From NCBI GenBank assembly GCA_963826515.1, contig CAWGXI010000006.1:186001-250000 (forward strand): a stretch of 64,000 nt of DNA. The letters run 5' to 3'. Position numbers and translations under genes: made by a program. The notes beneath the pieces are model-generated. The model did not search any database. It was not told the DNA's origin and saw only the letters and a program-made list of their open reading frames with translations. Shown here one piece after another: positions 36,033-45,830 of this stretch. The stretch comes from DATFVJ01 sp963826515 (GTDB lineage Bacteria; Actinomycetota; Actinomycetes; Streptosporangiales; Streptosporangiaceae). The stretch's first letter is position 1, and each line of letters starts with the position of its first letter.

Positions 36033-36660
36033 GGGGCGCGCATTCGCCTGCCGAGAGGACCCAGCTGGCCCGGCATCGGCCCGACCTTCGTAGTATCCGG
36101 TGAAGATCGAGGTGGGCGGCTGGCCGGCCCGCACTAGGGCAGCGTCCTGCGCCGCGACCGCGCGGGTGAGCTGCGGCCAGCCGATGGTGTTTCCGATGTC
36201 GGAGCTGTGCTGAGAAGAAGCGGGTAAGTCGTGCACGTCACCAGCTGGCAGTAGAGGCAGGAGAGCCGGCAGGGTCAAGGCCATGCCCACGAGGGGCGGT
36301 GACCACTTCCCCTCGCCGCACCCGCGGCCGGCGGGCGCGAGCGATCCACCGCTCGGCCGCCAGGGCACCCGCGGCCAGCACCGCCGGCCCCATTCCGTCG
36401 GTGTAATAGGCCTTGCCCGGCACCCAGGCCGGCACGTAGACGACGATGAGCGTGGCGGTGACGGCGGTGAACCGTAGCTCAGGGGCCCGCCAGAGCCTGA
36501 TGACGCCGGCGATGAGCAGTGGCACCACCAGCAGTCCCAGGTAAAGCAGCTGGGCCGGCAGCCCGCCTGCGTAATCGGCCGGGGTGCTGTTTTCGTGGTG
36601 CAGAGCGGAAGCCATGGCAAGCTGCGGCCACCCGCGGAACCGAGGCCGAATGGGTCTTCG
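36033..36660 (-). pseudogene. C-terminal fragment of a GT39-type membrane glycosyltransferase
   Basis: Minus-strand frames encode LLYLGLLVVPLLIAGVIRLW, TAVTATLIVVYVPAWVPGKA, YYTDGMGPAVLAAGALAAER and, after a frame change near 36300, LVGMALTLPALLPLLPAGD, GNTIGWPQLTRAVAAQDAAL and TSIFTGYYEGRADAG. This is the end of a dolichyl-phosphate-mannose/ArnT-like (GT39) protein. The catalytic N-terminal half is missing upstream of 36660, and the 3' end runs up to the insertion sequence at 36027. Confidence 0.7.
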
Positions 36661-37516
36661 GCCGACTCAGTCAGGCAGACCGCCTGCACCTCGCCCGGAT
36701 CCTCGGCAAGCTCCGGGACTAACAGGCTGCAGACACGCGGCCGGGCCATCGCCGCGGTATTTCCTGCGGCCGCAGGGTCGTCCAGGACGGTGGCCTGCAG
36801 GGCGAGGTGACGGCGAGTAGCCCCCAAACGGCTGCGCAGATGCCTTCGACCAGAGAACGCGGGCGTACCGCGACCGTGCGCCAGCCTTTCGTGCTCGACC
36901 TTGCTGAGGTTCGACGGCGTGTACCCGGCCGGTGCCGATCATGTTAAGGGTGTTCGGGCGTTAGCGCGGGCAGGGCGCGACCTGGATATCTCAATCGGTA
37001 ATACTTCCCGTACATTTTCCCGATCATGCAGATCGCAGTGGTCGAACTTCACCCGGATGACTATCGGCGATGGGCCAGTTGTGCGGCTCATATCACTGCG
37101 GTGCGCCACGACGTTGTCAACCTCATTCTTCCTGTTCGCGGCGGCGGCCACAATCGGGCCGGGTCCAGCAGGACCGCAGGTCGGGCCACGGCCTCAGGTT
37201 CTTCGCGGGCGTCAAGGTTGGCTGAGCCCGCAAGGCTCACAGAAACCACAGCAGACCCCTGAATTTCCCCCGCGTCATTTCACGGCACGCCGAGTAACTT
37301 CCACAACAATCGCTCTTGCAAGCTCAATTAGAAGTTGCAGCGAACAAGCCGTGTCGCGTGGCAGTCAGGCCCGGCGGGCTGTGGTCCCGGCTGTCCGCAA
37401 TTTGCTGTCATGAGGGGTGGACATATGCTCGGTATTTCGATAGGAAAGAAGAGTTGGTGCTGGCCAGCCCGACGTCCGCAAATCGCCAATTAAACGGTAG
37501 GTAAGGTGACGTAGTA
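36661..37516. other. Gene-poor region upstream of hsp20
   Basis: About 855 bp with no supported gene. AT-richer patches at 36940-37030 and 37290-37330 could hold promoters. No CIRCE (TTAGCACTC-type) or HAIR-type inverted repeat was recognised before the heat-shock gene. Confidence 0.4.
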
Positions 37517-37975
37517 ATGGCACTGCCCATCCGTCGCGGAAGCAGGTTCCCGGTGTCCCTGTTCGAGCCAACGGCGCTGTGGGACCCAGCCAGCGAGTTC
37601 GATTATCTGCGTGATCGCATAGGGCGGCTGTACGACCAGTTCACCCAGCAAGGACAGGACCGGTCGCCATGGCAGCCGGACATCGAGGTCGACGAGACCG
37701 AGGAGTACTACCTCGTTAAGGCGGAACTCCCCGGGATCACCCGGGAGAACGTCGAACTGCAGGTCGATGAGCACAGCCTGAGCATCGCCGGCTCGGTCCC
37801 CGAAGAGCATAACGAGCAGACGATGCACCGGCGGGCTGGGCGGTTCTTCTACCGCACGGTCGTGCCCAGGGATATCGACACCGACAAGGTCCAGGCCAAC
37901 ATGAGGGAGGGGATACTGACGATCCGCCTCCCAAAGACTAAGCAGGCGACCCGCAGGGTGCAGATCCACGCTTAA
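37517..37975 (+). CDS. Small heat-shock protein, Hsp20/alpha-crystallin family
   Basis: A 152-aa cytoplasmic chaperone that binds unfolding proteins as an ATP-independent holdase. The alpha-crystallin domain runs from about 52 to 145: PDIEVDETEEYYLVKAELPG, VELQVDEHSLSIAGSV, RRAGRFFYRTVVPRDIDTDK, then the signature ANMREGILTIRLPKTKQ. A flexible N-terminal arm precedes it. The AxxxxGxLxIxLPK core is intact. AAGGTGA lies 7 nt before the ATG at 37517. A 14-codon frame with its own AGGAG (38050-38094, starting MPIAKAGIAG) follows and may be the stump of a second gene. Confidence 0.95.
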   Translation: MALPIRRGSRFPVSLFEPTALWDPASEFDYLRDRIGRLYDQFTQQGQDRSPWQPDIEVDETEEYYLVKAELPGITRENVELQVDEHSLSIAGSVPEEHNEQTMHRRAGRFFYRTVVPRDIDTDKVQANMREGILTIRLPKTKQATRRVQIHA

Positions 37976-38232
37976 GACGTCAGGGCCAAACGGCTGAGAG
38001 CCGGGCTGATCACCCGGCCCTCAGCCCAACCTTGCAGGAGTAAGTGTCATGCCCATCGCCAAGGCTGGCATTGCCGGGCGACAATGGCATTGACGGGCGC
38101 TCGGACGAGATCAAGCTCTTCTGGGGTAATGCCCACCCAGTCAGGATGGGCCCATGCTTTGATGAGCTGGATGACAATACCGAACGCCCTGCTATGCACG
38201 GCTAATTGTATAAAGCCACGGTAATCTCCGCG

Positions 38233-39964
38233 TCATTGGAGCCACGGGATCAGGGACACCTTCAGGCGCCTCGTACGGCCTCGTAGGGGGCGCCAGGATG
38301 TCGCGGTTGTGGCGATCTGTTCCTCGGGGAGCAGGCCGTGCTGCACCGCGAACATCGCCGCGGCGGCCCTGTTCGAAGCATCGATCTTGGCATAGATGTG
38401 GTCCACGTGATTGCCCGCCGTCTTCGGCGTGATCACCAGCCGCTCGGCGATCTGCTTGTTCGACATGCCGCGTGCGAGCAGGATGAGCACCTCAACCTCG
38501 CGCGCGGTCAGGCCCGAGAGCGCTTGCCTGCGGCGCGGCAGGCGATGGACAGCCGCCTCAAGCACGGCATCGGCGGCCGAGCCGTCCAGCGCGGACTGCG
38601 GTGCGCATTTCCGCGGCCGCCTCCTCAGCCGGCCGCGTGGGCCGGTGCGGGCTGGGCTCGCGCATCGACTGGTAGGCGTCCGCTGCCCCGAGCACCCGGG
38701 CGGGCCTGGAGATCGCGCCGCCGGAGAGCCCTCGCGGGTATCCGCTGCCGTCCAGGCGCTCGCGGTGCTGCACCGCGATCTCGCCGAGCGGCGCCAGCGC
38801 CGCCGACTGATGCAACATGCGCTCGGTCAGATAGGGATACATCCGGACGCGCTCCCATCGCCGGCGCTCAGCGGCCCGGGCCGGTCCCAGATCGAATTGG
38901 ACACGCCCAGCCGCCCGAAGCCGTGCACGAACCCGGCCCGGCGCAACATCAGCACCTGATCTCGCGGCACCCCCAAGCCTGTTGCCGGCTTCCTCGGCGA
39001 GGCCGGCGACCGCGACCGAATGGCCAAGAGTGAATGGCGACTTCAGGTCCACGAAATTCGCGATGGCCGCCAGCGCGCTGTCGAGCTGCTCCGCCGATAG
39101 CTCGACGGCAAGAGCCGGCTCGGCAGCGATCACGGCCTGCCACGCCGGAGCCGCGTCAGGGCCGCCGAGTATCTCCTGCGCCCTCGTGCACAGAAGCGCC
39201 GCCAGCGCCGGATCGAACTGCTTGCCTGCTCGCCTGCCGGCGAGCGCCGTCGCGCCGTCAATCCCGCCAACGCGGTGAGCCACCTCCACGAACTCCGCAA
39301 GCTGCGCGATCCTCGCTGCCATCGGTACCGCCTCGCCGCTCAGGCCGCCTGGCCAGCCGCGCCCGTGCCACTGCTCGTACGCCGCGCCGATCGCCTCGCG
39401 CACCTGGCCCGGAAGATAATGCTGCTCAGCCAGCGTCCACGCCAGCCTCGCATGCTGGGAGATCATCCCATCCAGCTCACGATGCCCGGACAAGGCGAAC
39501 TCGAGTCCGACCCGGAACCTGTGCAGCGGCGGGTTGCCAGCACCGACCAGCCGCATGGTTGCCAGCGTCGCGCGCACGCTGCCCAGGTCATGAATGTAGT
39601 TACCCGATTTAAGGGCGATATCGTCGCCGAACCACTTGGCCTGCTCATGCGCGTCAGCATGACACCCGATGTTGACCAGCAATGCGGTGTAATACACCGC
39701 TGCCCGGTCCTGCTCGTCCAGCCCCGCGTGGTCCGCCAGCCGGAGCGCGATCAGGCGCTGGCGCAGGACGTGTTCCATCGGCTGGCCGAAACCCAGATCC
39801 ACGCCAAGCGATAGCGCCGCGACAAGCTCAGCCAGCCGGACTCGCGGTAGCCGGTACCGCCTCCCATCACCAGAGCTTAACCTGCCGGAACCCGATAGCG
39901 ACGTTCCCGCCGACGTGCTCAGGGCGGTACCTGCGCCCAGCGAAAGATGGGGTGTTTGCCTCAT
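38233..39964 (-). pseudogene. HD-GYP-like phosphohydrolase with LuxR domain, three frameshifts
   Basis: Read through shifts, this is a fusion of HD-type domains with a C-terminal LuxR helix-turn-helix. The first HD-type half contains DRAAVYYTALLVNIGCHADA and EQWHGRGWPGGLSGEAVP. The second contains SPFTLGHSVAVAGLAEEAG and HRERLDGSGYPRGLSGGAIS. The LuxR part is LTAREVEVLILLARGMSN with TPKTAGNHVDHIYAK. The frame moves at about 38970 (extra G in a five-G run on the coding strand), returns at about 38858, and breaks again near 38575 just before the LuxR part. The first two shifts compensate each other. Such proteins probably sense or cleave a nucleotide signal. Confidence 0.8.
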
Positions 39965-40033
39965 GCGTCAAGGCCGGCCGTCTCGTTAGGTTCGCTTCAC
40001 CAGCGATCTCACGCACATCGAATTGAGGCAGCC

Positions 40034-40873
40034 ATGACCCTCCGGACCAGGTTCTTCGCCATGACGTATGACCACCAGATGGCCAAGACCGAGAAGGCCG
40101 GGCTGGGTGCCTGCCGGGAGGGCCTGCTCGCCGGGGCGAACGGCCATGTGCTCGGGATCGGCAGTGGAACGGGGGCGAATTTGCCCTTCTACGGCCCGGC
40201 CGCTGAATCGCTGACGATGACAGAGCCCCAGCCTGCGATGCTGCGCCGCCTGCAGCGCAAAGTCCGCGAGCACGCCCCGGCCACCAAGGTGCTGCGGGCG
40301 CCGGCGGAGGACCTTCCTTTCGATGATCACACCTTCGACGTAGCGGTCTCAACGCTGGTGCTGTGTGGGGTCGACGATCAGCCGAGGGCGCTGCGGGAGC
40401 TACACCGCGTGCTTCGCCCTGGTGGTCAGCTCCTGTTCATCGAGCATGTGTGTTCCGACGACCGCAGCAGAGCCCGTGTGCAGGACCGGATGAACTGGAT
40501 CAACCGGCTCGTCGTCTGCTGTGACTGCAACCGCCCGACGCTTGGTTCCATCCAGGAAGCGGGCTTCACCATCACGCAGGTCGAGCACACGGAGCTGCCG
40601 AAGGCCCCGAAGTTCGTGCGCCCAGCCATCATCGGCAGCGCAACCGCTCCCGCACGCGTGCCTGCCAGCTACTCCCCGCCCGCGACAGGAGACGGTCTTA
40701 ACTCACGTCGCTGCCCAGGCGCGGGGGGCGACACGGTCGAGGAGGTCGTCGTGGTCGCTCAGGCCGGGACGGAGCGGGCAGCGAAGCCTGCCGATGCGTT
40801 GTTGAGTGGGCTGGTGGACCAGGCGACAAGCTCCTTGCCCGAAATACAATGGTTTGCGCTGAAATATGTGTGA
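40034..40873 (+). CDS. Class I SAM-dependent methyltransferase with unusual C-terminal extension
   Basis: The ATG at 40034 follows GAGGCA. The first 205 residues are a compact methyltransferase of the UbiE/Methyltransf_11 type: GHVLGIGSGTGANLPFYGP (motif I), LTMTEPQPAMLRRLQRKV, LRAPAEDLPFDDHTFDVAVS, LRELHRVLRPGGQLLFIEHV. Homologues normally end soon after LPKAPKFVRPAIIGSA. Here the frame continues for about 75 residues of unrelated sequence to 40873, so the native stop has probably been lost by a local rearrangement. The catalytic domain looks complete. Confidence 0.85.
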   Translation: MTLRTRFFAMTYDHQMAKTEKAGLGACREGLLAGANGHVLGIGSGTGANLPFYGPAAESLTMTEPQPAMLRRLQRKVREHAPATKVLRAPAEDLPFDDHTFDVAVSTLVLCGVDDQPRALRELHRVLRPGGQLLFIEHVCSDDRSRARVQDRMNWINRLVVCCDCNRPTLGSIQEAGFTITQVEHTELPKAPKFVRPAIIGSATAPARVPASYSPPATGDGLNSRRCPGAGGDTVEEVVVVAQAGTERAAKPADALLSGLVDQATSSLPEIQWFALKYV

Positions 40874-40966
40874 CCCGGTAGACAGGCAAACCCTTCGCGC
40901 GGATCGGGCGTTCGTGTCACAAGAGCGTAGCGTTCTAGGTAGGTAACCCCTACCGAGGACGGCACC

Positions 40967-41146
40967 GTGACCCGACGCGAACGCAACATCATCATCAGCA
41001 CTCTGGCGCACGCCAACTCTGGGCCTGTGCCGCTGACGGATGACCAACTCTGGAACCTGGCAGACAGCATGGCGCATGCCCTTGCCGTGACCGGGATCGA
41101 CGAGGAGAAGTTCTTCGAGGCATGCACCCACGACCTGGCCGCCTAA
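40967..41146 (+). CDS. 59-aa hypothetical protein
   Basis: A GTG at 40967 with GAGGA 7 nt upstream opens a 59-codon frame: MTRRERNIIISTLAHANSG, then LTDDQLWNLADSMAHALAV and a C-terminal helix EEKFFEACTHDLAA. Composition and codon use are protein-like and the product would be a small helical protein. No family recognised. Confidence 0.5.
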   Translation: MTRRERNIIISTLAHANSGPVPLTDDQLWNLADSMAHALAVTGIDEEKFFEACTHDLAA

Positions 41147-41200
41147 GCCCCCGCTAATCCCAGCTCCTGCTGAAGGAACGAGGCGCGATGGCGAACGCAA

Positions 41201-41272
41201 CTGGAGGCCCCAGATCAGGTCAACGCACTGCTCCTCGACTTCCTGCCCCGCAAACCCCGCCTCCTCGCCTAA
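41201..41272 (+). pseudogene. C-terminal tail of an alpha/beta hydrolase
   Basis: The phrase LEAPDQVNALLLDFLPRK followed by PRLLA and a stop matches the last helix of many alpha/beta hydrolases (typically EaPdavNallldFL). Nothing upstream continues it, so only about 23 residues survive. Short, hence moderate confidence. Confidence 0.4.
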
Positions 41273-41506
41273 CACTGGGGGCGTCCTTCGTGACGGTGGC
41301 CTGGCTGGGGGAGGACCTTCGCCTCTGACGGCTGCCTCGCCGCAGTGGGCCAATGGCAGTGACAGCTGGTTTCCGCGCGTCTGGAGGCGGTGTCCATGAC
41401 GGCATCGTGCACCGCGAAGGAGTCATGGCCGCCACCCGCAGCATACGGAACCTGGATTTCGAGATCGCGAGAAGCGCCGCAGTGCTAGGAGCGGCAGGAG
41501 CCAGTC

Positions 41507-43864
41507 ATGAGGACATTCGATTCGGAAGTCGCCGAGAAGCCAGTCACCAGCTCGTTTGAGTCAGAAATAGGCGAGACCGCAAGATGGTTTGCCAGTCCTC
41601 GCTTCGATGGCATCACGCGTTTGTATTCTGCGCGTCAGGTGGTCGAGCAACGGGGCACCATCCCCACCGACTACATCGTCGCGAGAATGGCGGCCGAGCA
41701 GTTCTACGACCGGCTCCGGCAGCTCTTCGCCGAGCGCAAGCAGATCACCACCTTCGGTCCCTATTCACCCGGCCAGGCGGTGGCCCTGAAGCGGATGGGC
41801 ATCGAGGGCATCTACCTGGGCGGCTGGGCCACATCGGCCAAGGGATCCGTCACAGAGGACCCAGGCCCCGACCTGGCCAGCTATCCGCTCTCCCAGGTGC
41901 CCGACGAGGCCGCGCCGATCGTGCGCGCCCTGCTTACGGCGGACAGGAACCAGCGCTTCGCCCGCTCGCGCCTGAGCGATGCGCAGCGTGCCGCATCCCC
42001 CGAGATCGACTATCGGCCATTCATCATCGCCGACGCCGACACGGGACACGGCGGCGACGCGCACGTACGGAATCTGCTCCGCCGTTTCGTCGAGGTCGGG
42101 GTCCCGGGCTACCACATCGAGGACCAGAAGCCCGGCGCCAAGAAGTGCGGGCACCAGGGAGGCAAGGTGCTCGTCGGCGCCGACGAGCAGATCAAGCGGC
42201 TGAGCGCCGCGCGCTTCCAGCTCGACGTCATGAAGGTGCCCGGTGTCATCGTGGCCCGAACCGACGCCGAAGCGGCCACGTTCCTGGAGGGGCGCGGGGA
42301 CGAGCGCGATCATCCGTTCATCCTGGGCGCCACCAACAATGAGCTGCCGACCTACAAGGTCGGCTACCTCGCCATCTTGCGGAAGCTCCGCGAGCTGGGC
42401 GTCGACGACGCGCGCGGTCATCTGCTGTTCAAGATCTCCGCTGCGGAGTACGACGAGGCCAGCGCCTGGCTCGCGCGGATGGGCGTGTTGCGCGTGCTCG
42501 AAGATAGCGCGAAGGCGTTCCAGCAGAACGGGTCGTCGGGCGAGGCGCTGCTGGAGAGGGTCGAGACGCGGTACCTGGAGGCGTGGCAGTCCGAGGCCAA
42601 CTTGAAGAGCTATCCCCAGGCGGTCGCGGACGTGATCGAGTTCCGCGCCAACGAGGGTGAGCGCTTCGATATGAGCGCTGACGAGTGGCTGGCCTTCGCA
42701 AACTGGACCTCGTTCCACGCCGCCAGGGCCAGGGCCAGATCGATGGGCATCGACATTATCTGGGATTGCGAGGTCTCCAAGACTGCCGAGGGCTACTACC
42801 AGATTCAGGGCGGAATCGACTACGCGGTCGCCAGGTCGCTGGCTGTTGCCCCGTTCGCCGACCTGCTGTGGATGGAGACCAAGACCGCGAACCTGACGGA
42901 CGCCCGGCGCTTCGCCGAGGCGATCCACGCCGAGTTCCCCGCCAAGATGCTCGCGTACAACCTGTCACCATCGTTCAACTGGGACACGACCGGGATGAGC
43001 GACGAGGAAATGAGGCGGTTCCCGGAGGAGCTCGGCAAGCTGGGGTTCGTCTTCAACTTCATTACCTACGGCGGACATCAGATCGACGGCCTGGCGGCGG
43101 AGGAGTTCGCCACCGCGCTCAAGCAGGACGGCATGCTCTCGCTGGCCCGGCTGCAGCGAAAGTTCCGCCTGGTCGAATCGCCCTACCGGACGCCTCAGAC
43201 GCTCGTGGGCGGGCCGCGGTTGGATGCGGCGCTGATGGCTTCTTCGGGCGGCACGGCGGCCACCAAAGCGATGGGCAAGGGCTCGACGCAGCACCAGCAC
43301 CTGGTCCAGACGGAGGTGCCGAACAAGCTGCTCGAGGAATGGCTCGCGATGTGGGCCAAGCACCACCAGGTCCCGGGCTCGCTGCGGGTCGGGCTGCGGC
43401 CGCACACGGCGGGCTCGGAGTTGCTGGACCTCACCCTGTCCAAGACAAGCGGGGAAAAGGTCGCCAACATCGTCTTCGACGTGATCGTGGATCGCCGGGG
43501 GCGCAACATCCTCTCGGTTCGCGACCAGAAGACCTTCGACCTCGCCCTGCGGAAGAAGCGCCTGATGACGCTGACCCACCTGTTCCTGGTCCACCGCTAC
43601 AAGATCTCGTCGGTTCACTACGTCAGCCCGACCGACGACAATCGTTACCAGGCCCAGAAGATGAGCGCGCACGGCCTCTTCAGCGACGTCCACGACGAGG
43701 TTGGCGACGTCATCGTCGCGGATGTGAGCGCGGAGGGTGTCAAGGCCCTGCTCGCCCCGGACCGGGACCGCTTGAACGCGTTGATCCAGGGGAAGTATCC
43801 GTATGTGCCGGTCGACGCCGCCGCGCAAATCCCGCAAGGGACTGGTCAGGAGGAGAGGGTTTGA
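41507..43864 (+). CDS. aceA: Isocitrate lyase, long form (ICL2 type)
   Basis: This 785-aa enzyme splits isocitrate into glyoxylate and succinate, the first step of the glyoxylate shunt, and ICLs of this kind can also act on methylisocitrate. The signature KKCGHQGGK (about 212-220, catalytic Cys214) is intact. GPYSPGQAVALKRMGIEGIY, IIADADTGHGG, IEDQKPGAKK, MLAYNLSPSFNW and the long insertion and C-terminal region match the mycobacterial AceA2/ICL2 class, whose C-terminal domain senses acetyl-CoA. AGGAG lies 8 nt before the ATG. Citrate synthase is 4.5 kb away. Confidence 0.95.
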   Translation: MRTFDSEVAEKPVTSSFESEIGETARWFASPRFDGITRLYSARQVVEQRGTIPTDYIVARMAAEQFYDRLRQLFAERKQITTFGPYSPGQAVALKRMGIEGIYLGGWATSAKGSVTEDPGPDLASYPLSQVPDEAAPIVRALLTADRNQRFARSRLSDAQRAASPEIDYRPFIIADADTGHGGDAHVRNLLRRFVEVGVPGYHIEDQKPGAKKCGHQGGKVLVGADEQIKRLSAARFQLDVMKVPGVIVARTDAEAATFLEGRGDERDHPFILGATNNELPTYKVGYLAILRKLRELGVDDARGHLLFKISAAEYDEASAWLARMGVLRVLEDSAKAFQQNGSSGEALLERVETRYLEAWQSEANLKSYPQAVADVIEFRANEGERFDMSADEWLAFANWTSFHAARARARSMGIDIIWDCEVSKTAEGYYQIQGGIDYAVARSLAVAPFADLLWMETKTANLTDARRFAEAIHAEFPAKMLAYNLSPSFNWDTTGMSDEEMRRFPEELGKLGFVFNFITYGGHQIDGLAAEEFATALKQDGMLSLARLQRKFRLVESPYRTPQTLVGGPRLDAALMASSGGTAATKAMGKGSTQHQHLVQTEVPNKLLEEWLAMWAKHHQVPGSLRVGLRPHTAGSELLDLTLSKTSGEKVANIVFDVIVDRRGRNILSVRDQKTFDLALRKKRLMTLTHLFLVHRYKISSVHYVSPTDDNRYQAQKMSAHGLFSDVHDEVGDVIVADVSAEGVKALLAPDRDRLNALIQGKYPYVPVDAAAQIPQGTGQEERV

Positions 43865-43870
43865 ACCTCC
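43843..43870 (-). other. tRNA 3'-end-like sequence overlapping the end of the isocitrate lyase gene
   Basis: On the minus strand, GGAGG-TTCAAAC-CCTCT forms a T-arm with a 7-nt loop, followed by CCTCCTG, A and an encoded CCA. The matching 5' acceptor strand (CAGGAGG) and the other arms are absent, so this is not a complete tRNA. It could be an attachment-site or tRNA remnant, or chance. Confidence 0.25.
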
Positions 43871-44235
43871 GGTCACCCGGATGATCAGCTACGCTCGACC
43901 GGCGAACCCAACGCCCGGGCCATTCACCTTCCTCAACACCCATCAGCACAGCACTACCGCTCGCCACCTGGCGCCCGGATCCGTCCAGCGGTAACTGGGC
44001 GTGATTAGGCCCCCGCCTCACGTCGCGCTCGGGCCGGAGGCCGTTGCCTGATAGGCCGGTGATGCGAGATGATCGCCTCCCCGGCAGCCTTGCCGGACTG
44101 TCGCCCGCATAGCGGAGCTTCAGCCCCGGCACGGCTCGTGACCGCCGGGCTGGGGTGCCCAGGTGGCCTTGTGGTGGCGAGGCTGCGGGTCGTCGGTGTC
44201 GGTGGAGGCCGGACACCGTCAAGGGGAGGGCGGCC
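43865..44235. other. Intergenic region
   Basis: About 370 bp downstream of the isocitrate lyase. A short plus-strand frame here contains RRGFEPPVTRMIS, a phrase typical of false genes read antisense to tRNA T-arms. No real gene seen. Confidence 0.45.
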
Positions 44236-44889
44236 GTGGACATTGATGGGCTGATCGTCCGTACGTTGTCATCGCCTGGCTCGCTGGTGCACGCGGGCAC
44301 CGCTGGCCGGCCGAACCGGCTGCGATCCTTCGACCCGGCCCGCCTCGCATGTCTGGAGTGTGCCGCCTGGGTCGCCTACTACCAGCGGCGATGGCTCAGG
44401 TTCCTCGCCGCGGCCGTTGGCATGGTGCGTGCCGGGTTCGGGATGAGCTGGCCGCGAACGGTGCGCGCGGCTTGGTATGTGCTGCGGGCCAACCAGCTGT
44501 GGGCGCCGGTTCCCGTGAACGATCCGGAGCGTGCCCGGCAATGCATGCGGCGGTTCTACGCGCTGATCAGGGCCACCTACGGGGAGCCGCCCGACCCAGC
44601 GGAAGCGGCACGGCTGGAAGTCGAGTGGTGGCGCGTGCACCGGGAAGCTCAGCAATTGGCGCCGTCCGCCCGCGACGAACTGGTCGACGCGCTGGCGCGC
44701 CTGTACGCGTTCGTGTTCGAGGTAGCGGAATCCGATGTCCGCCCGGCGGCGGTCCACCGTGCCCGGGCGATGGAGGTCTCCGACCAATGGGTCGCCCAGG
44801 GCAGCCGCACGGACAGCCCGCTGCTCGCTCTGGAGCGGGCCGCGCTGGTCCGCTCGTACGCGGCGCTGCTCGCCGCCGTCCACCGCTGA
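44236..44889 (+). CDS. Conserved hypothetical protein, 217 aa
   Basis: The GTG at 44236 follows GGGGAGGG at 5 nt. The protein is soluble and mostly helical, with many conserved-looking Trp/Tyr residues (CAAWVAYYQRRWLRFLAAA, TVRAAWYVLRANQLWAPVP, RRFYALIRATYGEPPDPAEA, LEVEWWRVHREAQQL). No signal peptide or clear membrane helix. I do not recognise a named family. It is convergent with the ferritin-like gene. Confidence 0.75.
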   Translation: MDIDGLIVRTLSSPGSLVHAGTAGRPNRLRSFDPARLACLECAAWVAYYQRRWLRFLAAAVGMVRAGFGMSWPRTVRAAWYVLRANQLWAPVPVNDPERARQCMRRFYALIRATYGEPPDPAEAARLEVEWWRVHREAQQLAPSARDELVDALARLYAFVFEVAESDVRPAAVHRARAMEVSDQWVAQGSRTDSPLLALERAALVRSYAALLAAVHR

Positions 44890-45113
44890 CCTGGTTGACT
44901 GCGGACTGCCCCGCATGCGTCACAAAGCGCGCTGGCTCGCCAGCCGCATTACCTGGCGTCGCTGGCGGAGACCCTAACTCCCAGTGGGAATGGCGGGTCA
45001 CCAGCCGAGGCGCTGGAATCCGCCCGCGCCCCGGCCACACGACCGCTGCGGGCGCCGGAGTGTACAGGCTGGACCCGAGCGGACCTCGGACCGATAAGCG
45101 GATTACCGGGAGC

Positions 45114-45551
45114 CTATGCGTTGCCGGGCTTGCGGAGCATCTTCTCGATCTCTGCAACGTCCAGTTCTTCAGTGCGGATCATCTGGCGTGAGAGCTCTTC
45201 GAGCGACACATTGGCCCCTTCGGTCAGTGCGAGGAGCTTGCGGTACAGATCGACCGCACCCCGCTCCTGCGAAAGCATTTCCTGGAGCATGCCATCGATC
45301 GAGGAGGGATGCGTACCCGTGAGCTTGCCGATGCCCATTGAAACATCTCCGCCAAGTGCCGTCACTTCTTCGCCTGCTTGCGTGGCGTGGGCGAGCGACT
45401 CCAGTGCCTGCTGGCGCATCCAGTTCATGATGGGAATCCGCGCATGACCGAAGATCATGAGTGAGTACTGGGTATAGCGCACAACTCCCGCCAGTTCGAG
45501 CTCAACGATCTCGTTTAGTACCTTCAGTGTCTCTTCGCGGTCGTACTCCAC
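45114..45551 (-). CDS. Ferritin-like (bacterioferritin/Dps-type) protein
   Basis: This 145-aa four-helix-bundle protein has LKVLNEIVELELAGVVRYTQ in helix A (Glu19 at the usual ferroxidase position), QQALESLAHATQAGEEVTAL in helix B (Glu and His ligands), and SQERGAVDLYRKLLALTEGA in helix C. It resembles bacterioferritins, which store iron or protect against peroxide, but the terminal LDVAEIEKMLRK is shorter than in classical Bfr and some ligands are uncertain. The ATG at 45551 begins MEYDREETL. Confidence 0.85.
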   Translation of the reverse strand: MEYDREETLKVLNEIVELELAGVVRYTQYSLMIFGHARIPIMNWMRQQALESLAHATQAGEEVTALGGDVSMGIGKLTGTHPSSIDGMLQEMLSQERGAVDLYRKLLALTEGANVSLEELSRQMIRTEELDVAEIEKMLRKPGNA

Positions 45552-45830
45552 GGCGGTCCTCTCCCTCCGGCGTCTTCGCCTCAGTCACCCACGATGGCTG
45601 CATGAGGCGGAACCCGGCATTGATGGTTGTTTGGCTTTGCGGCCATGAGTTTGGCCCATGCTGGCCGGCCGGGCCGGGCCGGGGGCGTGGCAGGTCGCCG
45701 AGTTGGGCGACCTCGTGCGGCGGCCCAGCGCGTCGACACGGACAAGACACTAGCAAGGCGGCTGCCGGTACCCGAGCTCTAGCCGGGGCGACCGCGGAGG
45801 CTCAGCACTGCGGGTGTTCGGGAAGGCGGG

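Noticed and set aside
43843..43920. Complete tRNA gene on the minus strand
   Set aside because: Only a T-arm and 3' acceptor strand are present; the 5' acceptor strand, D-arm and anticodon arm do not fold.
43803..43994. Short gene containing RRGFEPPVTRMIS
   Set aside because: GFEP phrases arise when the strand opposite a tRNA T-arm is translated; no ribosome site or conservation is evident.
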